Source: an uncultured Acetatifactor sp.
GTDB lineage: Bacteria; Bacillota; Clostridia; Lachnospirales; Lachnospiraceae
Assembly (NCBI GenBank): GCA_910587555.1
Contig: CAJULV010000002.1
Coordinates: 1-64,000 of the forward strand
Direction: 5' to 3'
DNA: 64,000 bases
Part shown: in pieces, positions 32,958-40,093 of the stretch
Numbering within the stretch: the first letter of the stretch is position 1
Layout: each line of letters opens with the position of its first letter
Translations under genes and position numbers: made by a program
The notes under the pieces: model-generated
What the model saw: the letters and a program-made list of their open reading frames with translations, nothing else
What the model was told of the DNA's origin: nothing
Database searches by the model: none

Positions 32958-34727
32958 ATGAAACCACTTTTGCACAGTAAAAAGCCCTTAGGCTTTCTCA
33001 ACAGATTTTTCACATGGCTGGACGGCGCGCCCCTGTGGCTGGCCGGGTTTCCGCTCATGGCTGTCCTGTTCGCCCCCTACCTCATACTGAAACAAGGCAG
33101 CGTATTTCCCGTTCATGACCAGCTGGACGAGACGCTCCTGACCTATGTGCTGAATGCAAGGCATCTGTTTGACTCCGGCACTGTCTTTCCGGAGATCCTG
33201 GGCGGCATCGGCAAAAGCGGAATGCAGCCCTCCGCGGTTCTGTTCATCCCCCTGTATTGCCTGTTCACACCCCTGACCGCCTTTCTGATACAGTATCTGG
33301 CAGTCTGCGCCAGCGGTTTCTGGGGCATGTACGGCAGTGTGAAAAAGCTGTCCGGAAGCGGTATTCTTGCGCTGGCCATGGCAGGATGCTTCTGCATGCT
33401 TCCCGTCCAGCCCATATACGGCCTGTCGATAATGGGTGTCCCTTTGCTGCTCTATGCCTTCCTGCTGCTGTCCGAAAGGCGGCATACGGCGGCGGCATAC
33501 GGACTCATCGTCTTTTTCGGGCTTACCACCCACCTGGTGCTGATCGGCTATGCGGTTCTGTGCTTCTGGCTCCTGGTTATCCTGATCCGCCTTATTCAAA
33601 AGCGCCGTAACCTTCATGTGAACTGCGGCTTCGCCCTGCTTACGGCAGTGTACCTCATTGTCAACTACAGGCTTTTCGCGGAACTGCTTCTGGGACAGCG
33701 CAGCTATGCCAGCCACAGGGATGAACTTGTGAACGCGGCCACTGCCTTCTGGCCCACAGTAAAGGATGTCTTTTTTCACGGCGCCCAGCATGTGGAGTCC
33801 CTCCACGATTACCTCATCCTGCCAATCGTCATATTGCTGGCAGGCGAGGGTATATACTGCCTGAGAATGGGGAAAAAGGGAACCCTGAAGCCGGAACTCA
33901 TAAAAACCTTCCGCCTGGCCCTGGCCGGCATGGCTGCCCTGATTGGCATTGCCTTTTTCTATGCCATATGCAAATCCCGGCCGGCGGTGGATTTCAAAAA
34001 TTCCATGGACGGTTTCCTGCGCTATTTTCAGGCAGAACGTTTTTACTGGCTCTATCCGGCTTTATGGTATCTGGAATTTGCCCTGGTATTCGGCTTTCTG
34101 TGGAAAATGCCCGGAGCGGCCTGGTATAAAACGGCGGCGCTGATACTGGTATTGTTTCCGACCCTGAATCTGATCCGGGTTAATTCCCTGTTTTATATGA
34201 ATATCAATCAGATCAATAACGGCAGCGGCGTCACCGGCTATATATCCTGGGAAAGTTTTTACTCGGAGGATTTGATGCAGCGGCTGGAAGATGCCATCGG
34301 AAAAGAAATGTCCTCTTACCGCGTTGCACATCTGGGCATAAGTCCGGCGCCTGCCCTCATGCACGGCTTCTACACGGTGGACGGCTATTCCAATAATTAC
34401 CCGTTGGCGTATAAGCATCGGTTCAGACAGGTTATCGCTGGAGAGCTTGCCCGGAATGAAGAAGCCAGAGTGTATTTCGATTGCTGGGGAAGCAGATGTT
34501 ACCTGTTTAACAGCGTAACCGGCACGTACTGGATGCTGCGGAAGGACAGCGGCGTACAATATGAAGATCTGGCCTTCGACCTGGACGCGCTGAAAGCTCT
34601 GGGCTGCCAGTACCTTTTTTCCGGTGCGCAGATTGCGGACGCGGAGGAAATGGGGCTTACCTTTTCGGGCTATTTTGACACCGAGGACAGCTATTGGGGC
34701 ATCTGGCTGTATGAGCTGGCGCGGTAG
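32958..34727 (+). CDS. Large multi-pass membrane protein, DUF6044/YkoS-like
   Basis: A 589-residue protein from ATG 32958. About ten or more membrane segments occupy residues ~20-410, followed by a ~170-residue mostly soluble C-terminal domain. After the first segment comes FPVHDQLDETLLTYVLNAR, with acidic residues where GT-C glycosyltransferases and YkoS-like proteins keep their D/E motif. I believe it belongs to the DUF6044 family, known from firmicutes but of unknown function; this is from memory. Export or assembly of a surface glycan is a guess. It follows the membrane protein ending at 32701 on the same strand, and its ribosome binding site comes from a repeat. Confidence 0.6.
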   Translation: MKPLLHSKKPLGFLNRFFTWLDGAPLWLAGFPLMAVLFAPYLILKQGSVFPVHDQLDETLLTYVLNARHLFDSGTVFPEILGGIGKSGMQPSAVLFIPLYCLFTPLTAFLIQYLAVCASGFWGMYGSVKKLSGSGILALAMAGCFCMLPVQPIYGLSIMGVPLLLYAFLLLSERRHTAAAYGLIVFFGLTTHLVLIGYAVLCFWLLVILIRLIQKRRNLHVNCGFALLTAVYLIVNYRLFAELLLGQRSYASHRDELVNAATAFWPTVKDVFFHGAQHVESLHDYLILPIVILLAGEGIYCLRMGKKGTLKPELIKTFRLALAGMAALIGIAFFYAICKSRPAVDFKNSMDGFLRYFQAERFYWLYPALWYLEFALVFGFLWKMPGAAWYKTAALILVLFPTLNLIRVNSLFYMNINQINNGSGVTGYISWESFYSEDLMQRLEDAIGKEMSSYRVAHLGISPAPALMHGFYTVDGYSNNYPLAYKHRFRQVIAGELARNEEARVYFDCWGSRCYLFNSVTGTYWMLRKDSGVQYEDLAFDLDALKALGCQYLFSGAQIADAEEMGLTFSGYFDTEDSYWGIWLYELAR

Positions 34728-34735
34728 CCGCCATG

Positions 34736-34875
34736 GTAACAGTTCAGACAGCCCCTCTCGCGAAGTCAAAATTGCGCTCTGTGCAATTTTGCGAGACTTG
34801 CGGGCGCCAAAACGCATTCTTTTCGCGTTTTGTGTGCATTCTCGTAACAGTTCAGCGCCCTGTCTGAACTGTTAC
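34736..34875. repeat. 140-bp structured repeat element, copy 3
   Basis: Reads the same as the copy at 8133-8272 over its whole length. It begins eight bases after the stop codon of the membrane protein gene (34727). Here the element is in the same orientation as the upstream gene, whereas copies 1 and 2 are opposite to theirs. Confidence 0.9.
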
Positions 34876-34915
34876 CAGCCATGGGCCGCTCCCGGATGAA
34901 AGTCCCACAGACACC

Positions 34916-34944
34916 TTGATTTTAGAGGGAAAAAACAGTATAAT
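34916..34944 (+). promoter_or_regulatory. Sigma-A promoter of the GGDEF/HD-GYP gene
   Basis: TTGATT at 34916-34921, 17-base spacer and a perfect TATAAT at 34939-34944. The leader to the ATG at 35057 is about 105 bases and consists largely of the repeat at 34967-35056. Confidence 0.8.
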
Positions 34945-34966
34945 AAAACGAAACAGCCATCCGAAG

Positions 34967-35056
34967 TCCCTTCGGTTTTAATACCGTCGCGCTGCGGTTT
35001 TTACCGAAGCCTCCGGCCTTCATGCCGCCGCGCTGCGACTCGATTAAGAGGTGACC
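34967..35056 (+). repeat. Shine-Dalgarno-bearing repeat in front of the GGDEF/HD-GYP gene
   Basis: Two related GC-rich units, each with CGCGCTGCG (34987-34995 and 35029-35037 region), the second followed by ACTCGATTAAGAGGTGACC and the start codon. The layout parallels the unit in front of 32958: a variable CCTT(T/C)A arm, CCG(T/C)CGCGC, GCGACT, and an ATTA-(A/G)GAG ribosome binding site. Confidence 0.65.
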
Positions 35057-36664
35057 ATGAAAACGTACGCAATTCCCGATGTTCCCGATATTGGTTCCAT
35101 CCAGGAACTGGCAGATGCCCTGTCCGTTGCCATGACGGCGGGTATCCGTGTCCTGACACCTTCCGGAAAGCTGCTTGTCCACGATAACCGCTGCGGCAGT
35201 TTTTATCGTGAGATTTTCAGCGCATCCCCCGTTGCCGATGCCGCTTACAGGCAGTTTGCCTCTGAGTTTTGTGCCTGCGGGGAATCTGTCTTCAGCATAC
35301 GCTTTTGCCCGATCACAGGCCTGACGGACGTCCTGATCAATATCACCTATGACGACTCTCCTGTAGTCGCCCTGCTGATGGAGGGAATCCGCCTGTCAGA
35401 AAATGCTGTCTGCGATGACAGATACCGGGAAATCGCCCGCTCCCTTCAGGTCGACGAGACGGTTTACCTGAACAGGATTCACGCGCTGCCCCTGTTTCAT
35501 GCCGAACATTTGAACCATATATTAAGCCTGCTTTGCCTGACGATAAAGCATCTCTACCGGTTAGTCCATACCAACCTGAATCTGAAATCCACGGTGCATT
35601 CCCTGGAGGACCAGGAATCCCTCTATCTCCGGGAGAAAAATGTGTTGGAAGGGCTTGCCGAGCGGGATTCCATGACCGGGCTGTACAACAGACGGAAATT
35701 CGAAGAGTCCGTGGCCTTCTATTCCGAGCAGAAGGACCGGAATATCTGCATGATATCTGCAGATGCCAATTTTCTGAAACTGACCAACGACATCTTCGGC
35801 CACGAGGCAGGTGATATGCTTCTGCAGAACATCGCCAAAATCATGGATGAGCTGTCCAAAAGCGATTGGCTGGTGGCCAGGTGCGGCGGTGACGAATTCC
35901 GTGCAATACTTCCTGATACAAAACTGGAAACCGCCCTGGACTACTGCAGGCGTGTGGCGCGCAACTGCCGCCTGGACAAAAGCCTGACGCTTCCGCTCTC
36001 GGTGGCCCTGGGCGCCGCCGAGTGGAACAGTTCGGCAGAAACCCTCCAGGACTGCTTCTCCAGGGCGGATGTAAAAATGTATCAGAACAAAACCGCGCTG
36101 AAACATGAACTGCAGATTCCCAATTATATCATGGAGCGACTGTATGACCGACAGGTCCTGAACAAAGAAGTGGCGGAAGACATTGCCGAACTCACCTGCA
36201 GGTTCGCCGTGTACCTGCAGTTTTCAAAGGAGCAGGCCCGGGAAATCAGCCTTGCCGCCCACTATCAGGACATCGGCATGGCAAAGCTGCCGGAATCCTT
36301 CGTCATCCGCGGGCAGTTCAGGACAGAGGAGGAAACCTCCCAGGTCCACATGCATGTGGCGCATGGCTACACCATGGCAAGGCAGTTCGACGAACTCTAC
36401 AGAATTGCCGATATCATCCACTGCTCCCACGAAAACTGGGACGGCAGCGGATATCCCAACAACCTGAAGGGAGAAGATATCCCCGTGGAGGCCCGGATTA
36501 TCCGCCTGGCCACAGATTATGTCGGCAGGACACACCCCACTGTAAGGGGCGGGTTCTACACCGTAGAAGAAGCCATACAGAAGCTGCAGCAGGAAAGCGG
36601 CAGAATCTATGACCCTGATCTGACATCCCGATTTCTGCAATTTTTATATAATCAATCTATGTAA
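35057..36664 (+). CDS. GGDEF diguanylate cyclase fused to a degenerate HD-GYP domain
   Basis: A 535-residue soluble protein from ATG 35057. The N-terminal ~170 residues form a cysteine-containing sensor domain that may be PocR-like (FSIRFCPITGLTDVL). After a coiled coil comes a GGDEF domain (residues ~205-355) with intact DANFLKLTNDIFGHEAGD and CGGDEF; the RxxD inhibitory site is absent (SKSD precedes WLVARCGGDEF). The HD-GYP domain follows: its HD dyad reads AHYQDIGMAKLP, so the first histidine of the usual LHD is replaced, while HENWDGSGYP is intact. It probably makes cyclic di-GMP; the second domain may only sense or bind it. Confidence 0.8.
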   Translation: MKTYAIPDVPDIGSIQELADALSVAMTAGIRVLTPSGKLLVHDNRCGSFYREIFSASPVADAAYRQFASEFCACGESVFSIRFCPITGLTDVLINITYDDSPVVALLMEGIRLSENAVCDDRYREIARSLQVDETVYLNRIHALPLFHAEHLNHILSLLCLTIKHLYRLVHTNLNLKSTVHSLEDQESLYLREKNVLEGLAERDSMTGLYNRRKFEESVAFYSEQKDRNICMISADANFLKLTNDIFGHEAGDMLLQNIAKIMDELSKSDWLVARCGGDEFRAILPDTKLETALDYCRRVARNCRLDKSLTLPLSVALGAAEWNSSAETLQDCFSRADVKMYQNKTALKHELQIPNYIMERLYDRQVLNKEVAEDIAELTCRFAVYLQFSKEQAREISLAAHYQDIGMAKLPESFVIRGQFRTEEETSQVHMHVAHGYTMARQFDELYRIADIIHCSHENWDGSGYPNNLKGEDIPVEARIIRLATDYVGRTHPTVRGGFYTVEEAIQKLQQESGRIYDPDLTSRFLQFLYNQSM

Positions 36665-36758
36665 TCTGTACCCACTGTGCTGCTGCGGCTTACGGCACGG
36701 ACACCGGAATGCCCTTCCCCGCCGCCCGTCCCAAGCCCACAGCAGTGCAGTTCGGACT

Positions 36759-38012
36759 TTATTCACTCTTCTTTAAATCCTTCAGCGCCGTGCTGATTTT
36801 AATGGGATTGCCGTACCGAAGGGTACCCATACGGTAGATTTTTGCTCCCAGGATCCCTGTGCCCGCAGTTGACAACGCCAATATCAGGAAAGACACGATT
36901 ACCTCCCAGGGCGCCACCGTTCCCATGGCAATCCGTGCAAACATGGTGCTGTACGAGCTGACCGGCAGAAATGACAGAACCCGGATAACCTGCCCGTCCA
37001 CATTGGTCAGCTGAAGCAGCGAGAAGAAATACACTGCCATGATGACTACCATCAGTCCGGACACACTCTTGCTGATGTCTTCCGTCTTGCTGACCAGAGC
37101 GCCCATGGCCCCGTAAAGAAACGCGTAAAACAGATATCCGCCCAACCCGAAGAAGGCAAATGCCAGCAGCACCTCACCCGGAATATGGAAGAACATATCC
37201 AGCATGCCGCCCCACTGCTCCCTGTTCACCTGATAGGAAATAAGCACGGCCCCCAGCACTACCCCCATCTGGAATACACCTCCGATGGCCCCGGCAATCA
37301 CCTTGCCGAACAGCAGGCTGTTGGGAGAAGTACTGGTCACAAGCACCTCGATAGCCCGGTTGCTCTTCTCGTTGGTAACGGAGACGGCAATCATCTGCCC
37401 GTAATACACAATCAGCATAAACACGATGATCACCAGCGCATAACAGTACCAGTAGTTGCTTCCCGAATCCTTGTTCAGCACATTCTCCGTCACCGCAATG
37501 GGTACGTCGTACATAGCCGTAATCTCTTCCAGATCCCACCCCGCAGAACGGCAGTAATCCATCCGATAGAAAAGCTTCATCGCCTGCTCAAAGCTCGCGG
37601 CATTCCTGTCCGTCAAGGATTTGTTAAAAACATAGTACTCATATTCCGCGGCTCCGGTCACCACAAACCCGGCCTCGGCCTCCTGGGACTCCACCGCCTG
37701 TCTGACTGCGTCCTCATCCGCCGCTTCCTTCCAGGCCGTGTCGGGAAACATCTGCGTCAGAATTTCCGGCTGCACCACGCCCGCCAGGTCCAGATACATG
37801 TAAACCGGCTTTTCTTCCTCTCCCTTTGTCTCTTGTTCCCCGCTTCCTCCGCCTACAATCACTACGCCTGTAAAGCCGGACATATCCACAACGCGGGGCA
37901 GAAAAAGCAGCAGTACACCCAGTACCGCCAGAATGGCGGTCAGTACCATAAACAGCTTGTTCGTAAAATACTCCTTCAGTTCATACCGTAATACAATCGC
38001 AAACCTTTTCAT
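36759..38012 (-). CDS. ABC transporter permease, NatB-like
   Basis: A 417-residue ABC-2 type permease: a first membrane segment at residues ~18-42 (MVLTAILAVLGVLLLFLPRVV), a large extracytoplasmic domain (~45-190) and five more membrane segments in the second half, including a VTSTSPNSLLFGKVIAGAIGG region typical of ABC2_membrane_3. It pairs with the ATPase gene, whose stop overlaps its start by four bases. The NatAB family exports sodium or other small solutes, or lantibiotic-like peptides; the substrate is not known. Confidence 0.8.
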   Translation of the reverse strand: MKRFAIVLRYELKEYFTNKLFMVLTAILAVLGVLLLFLPRVVDMSGFTGVVIVGGGSGEQETKGEEEKPVYMYLDLAGVVQPEILTQMFPDTAWKEAADEDAVRQAVESQEAEAGFVVTGAAEYEYYVFNKSLTDRNAASFEQAMKLFYRMDYCRSAGWDLEEITAMYDVPIAVTENVLNKDSGSNYWYCYALVIIVFMLIVYYGQMIAVSVTNEKSNRAIEVLVTSTSPNSLLFGKVIAGAIGGVFQMGVVLGAVLISYQVNREQWGGMLDMFFHIPGEVLLAFAFFGLGGYLFYAFLYGAMGALVSKTEDISKSVSGLMVVIMAVYFFSLLQLTNVDGQVIRVLSFLPVSSYSTMFARIAMGTVAPWEVIVSFLILALSTAGTGILGAKIYRMGTLRYGNPIKISTALKDLKKSE

Positions 38013-38926
38013 GCTTCCTCACCCACCTTACTCACAAAAATGTCGTTCAGAGACGGCTCATATCCCCCGAATTTCTCCACCTCCACATCGGATTTCACCA
38101 GCTGTTCCATAAACTTGCGCCTGTCCATGCCGTCCTCCAGCTCCAGAATCAGAAATTCCTTCTTCCTTCCGGATATATGCACATAAGGACTCCACTCCTG
38201 CTCTGTCTTCTCCGCCAGCTTATCCAGATCGTAATTTTCCGCAGCCAGCATCAGCCGGTTCCTGCCATACTCCTTCTTAATTTCCTTCAATTCCCCTGCC
38301 ATCACCACCTCTCCGTGGTCTATTACAGCTATGTGGTCACAGAATTCTTCCACGTAGCTCATCTGATGGCTGGAGAAAATCACCAGCCTGTTCTCCTGAA
38401 TCAGCTCGCTCACCACATCCTTCAAAATCTGGGAATTCACCGGGTCCAGCCCGCTGAAAGGCTCATCCAGGATTACAATATCCGGATTGCACACCAGGGT
38501 AGCCGCAAGCTGCACCTTCTGCTGATTCCCCTTGGAAAGCGTCTCCAGCTTCCGGGCGGCGTATTCATCCACCTCCAGCCTTGCCAGCCACTTCGCGGCA
38601 CTTTCCTTCGCCTCCCTGGGCTTCATCCCCCTAAGGCACGCCAGATATATCATCTGGTCCAACACGGTCCTCTTCGGATACAGGCCCCGCTCCTCGGGCA
38701 GATAGCCTATCTGATGCTTTGACGGAACAAATTTCCTGCCGTCCAGCAGGATTTCCCCGCTGTTCGCGTGAAACACATCCATCAGGATGCGGATTGTGGT
38801 CGTCTTGCCCGCACCGTTTCTGCCAAGCAGCCCCAGCGCCTTTCCGCTCTCCACCGCAAAGCGAATGCCGTGGAGTACCTCCTTTTCTCCGAAGCTTTTT
38901 CGGATATCCTTTACTTCCAGTTTCAT
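38009..38926 (-). CDS. ABC transporter ATP-binding protein, NatA-like
   Basis: A 305-residue ATPase: Walker A GRNGAGKTTT (residues ~35-44), Q-loop LPEERGLYP, signature TLSKGNQQKVQLAA (SKGNQQ, the NatA-type variant of LSGGQ), Walker B IVILDEPFSGLDP, H-loop FSSHQM, and a ~90-residue C-terminal DUF4162-like domain. Its neighbours are the permease (ATGA overlap) and a PadR regulator upstream, 139 bases away on the same strand. The start lies directly behind a repeat-borne AGGAGG. Confidence 0.85.
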   Translation of the reverse strand: MKLEVKDIRKSFGEKEVLHGIRFAVESGKALGLLGRNGAGKTTTIRILMDVFHANSGEILLDGRKFVPSKHQIGYLPEERGLYPKRTVLDQMIYLACLRGMKPREAKESAAKWLARLEVDEYAARKLETLSKGNQQKVQLAATLVCNPDIVILDEPFSGLDPVNSQILKDVVSELIQENRLVIFSSHQMSYVEEFCDHIAVIDHGEVVMAGELKEIKKEYGRNRLMLAAENYDLDKLAEKTEQEWSPYVHISGRKKEFLILELEDGMDRRKFMEQLVKSDVEVEKFGGYEPSLNDIFVSKVGEEA

Positions 38927-39000
38927 CTCTTTCCTCCTAATTTAAACCGCTGCGCGATAGCACTAAAGGGTAAAGCGCGATAGCACTAAAGGGTAGCCTT
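38927..39000 (-). repeat. Shine-Dalgarno-bearing repeat in front of the ABC ATPase gene
   Basis: On the minus strand two units of TACCCTTTAGTGCTATCGCG are followed by CAGCGGTTTAAATTAGGAGG AAAGAG and the ATG at 38926. The 3' part matches the glgX leader almost base for base, and the CCTTTAGTGC(C/T)(A/G)TCGCGC part matches the leader at 32915-32935. Confidence 0.75.
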
Positions 39001-39064
39001 TGCGACTTTACTGTCCAGCTAATGTTACGCCGTCAGACAGCCTGTATTCGCGCTGCCCTGCCCT

Positions 39065-39457
39065 TTACACAAAAATAACTTCTTCCCGGGAATTTTCTGC
39101 AGCCTGTTCTTCGTCCTGTCTCTTCGGTACGGTAAATACCCCCCCTGACAGCATTTTTCGCCCGTCCGCAAGCTGCCGCTCCAGACGTTCGGTTTCCTCC
39201 GTCAGCAGCGCCATGCCCTCCTGGGTAATCTGATAAGTCTTCTTCTCCCTCCCGGGCAGCGTCACAATTACACCGTCCGCGGTCAGGCGCCCTACCATGG
39301 TATACAGCGTGCCGGTTCCCAGCGTTATCCTGCCCCCGCTCAGCACATTGACATATTGTATGACGGCATAACCATGCCTGGGCTGAATCAGCGCCAGGAG
39401 CGTATAGTAAATTGTCTCTGTCATGGGTATGTATTTTTTTCGCAATGCCTCATTCAA
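39065..39457 (-). CDS. PadR family transcriptional regulator
   Basis: A 130-residue protein. The winged-helix PadR domain covers residues ~10-90: PMTETIYYTLLALIQPRHGYAVIQYV, TLGTGTLYTMVGRLTADGVI and a wing with REKKTYQITQEG. The remaining ~40 residues are a short, charged tail, as in PadR-s1/s2 proteins. It lies upstream of the NatAB-like genes on the same strand and probably controls them and itself through the palindrome at 39482-39495. Confidence 0.85.
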   Translation of the reverse strand: MNEALRKKYIPMTETIYYTLLALIQPRHGYAVIQYVNVLSGGRITLGTGTLYTMVGRLTADGVIVTLPGREKKTYQITQEGMALLTEETERLERQLADGRKMLSGGVFTVPKRQDEEQAAENSREEVIFV

Positions 39458-39481
39458 TTAACTCCCTCCTTTCTATCTGCT

Positions 39482-39548
39482 CTCGATATATCGAGCATTG
39501 ACATATCGAGGCTAGTTATAAAATACCACAGCTTCCGGAAGTTGTCAA
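39482..39548 (-). promoter_or_regulatory. PadR gene promoter and operator
   Basis: On the minus strand TTGACA (39548-39543), 17-base spacer containing CTTCCGGAAG, TATTTT (39525-39520). Downstream, over the expected transcription start, lies the perfect palindrome CTCGATATATCGAG (39482-39495) and a repeated half-site ATATCGAG at 39503-39510. This is the expected arrangement for PadR autorepression. Confidence 0.75.
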
Positions 39549-39600
39549 GTTCATTTGGAGATGAGATGAACAGACATTGAAAAGAATTATGAATTCCATA

Positions 39601-39654
39601 TTGACATTTCAGGAATCTATGGTAATATAAACATATGAACAATGATTCATATGT
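39601..39654 (+). promoter_or_regulatory. Metal operon promoter with SmtB/ArsR-type operator
   Basis: TTGACA at 39601-39606, 16-base spacer, TAATAT at 39623-39628. Directly downstream ACATATGAA (39631-39639) and TTCATATGT (39646-39654) form a 9-bp inverted repeat around six bases. ATATGAA-N6-TTCATAT matches the core recognised by SmtB/CzrA/CadC-type ArsR repressors, which release DNA on binding zinc, cadmium or lead. No ArsR-family gene lies in the window. Confidence 0.75.
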
Positions 39655-39746
39655 TTTGGCCGCATGGCCATATACTGCGGGAGCAGAACAAAGGGAAAGT
39701 TACGGAAGCATGAAAAAGAACCGCAAACAGAAGGAGGAGGATTACC

Positions 39747-39968
39747 ATGAAGAAAACCTATAAAATTGAGGTTGACTGCGCAAATTGCGCCCTGAAAATG
39801 GAGGAAGCGGCAAAAAAGGTGGAGGGCGTCCTGGAGGCGACGGTAAGCTTTATGACCCAGAAAATGAAAGTGGAGTTTACAGAAGCGGCGGACGAGAAGG
39901 CAGTGATGCAGAGCGTCCTCAAGGCCTGTAAAAAAGTGGAAAGCGACTGCGAAATCTTTTTAGACTGA
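39747..39968 (+). CDS. Heavy-metal-associated (HMA) domain protein
   Basis: A 73-residue ferredoxin-like metallochaperone. The metal-binding motif is DCANCALKMEE (CxxC at residues 11-14), followed by GVLEATVSFMTQKMKVEF. CANC rather than MxCxxC in a copper-type GMTC context, an acidic setting and the company of a zinc/cadmium-type ATPase point to zinc or cadmium rather than copper. It may replace the HMA domain missing from the N-terminus of the ATPase that follows. An AGGAGGAGG site lies before the start. Confidence 0.85.
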   Translation: MKKTYKIEVDCANCALKMEEAAKKVEGVLEATVSFMTQKMKVEFTEAADEKAVMQSVLKACKKVESDCEIFLD

Positions 39969-40093
39969 CAGTCGGCAAATATCTGAAAGGGATCGTTTCG
40001 GCGGTTCCTTTTTATAACATGATACCAATGTCAAAACGGGCGCCGCAAAGCCCCTTTTGACCATCACAGCATTGAAAAAGTAAGGTGACGGAG

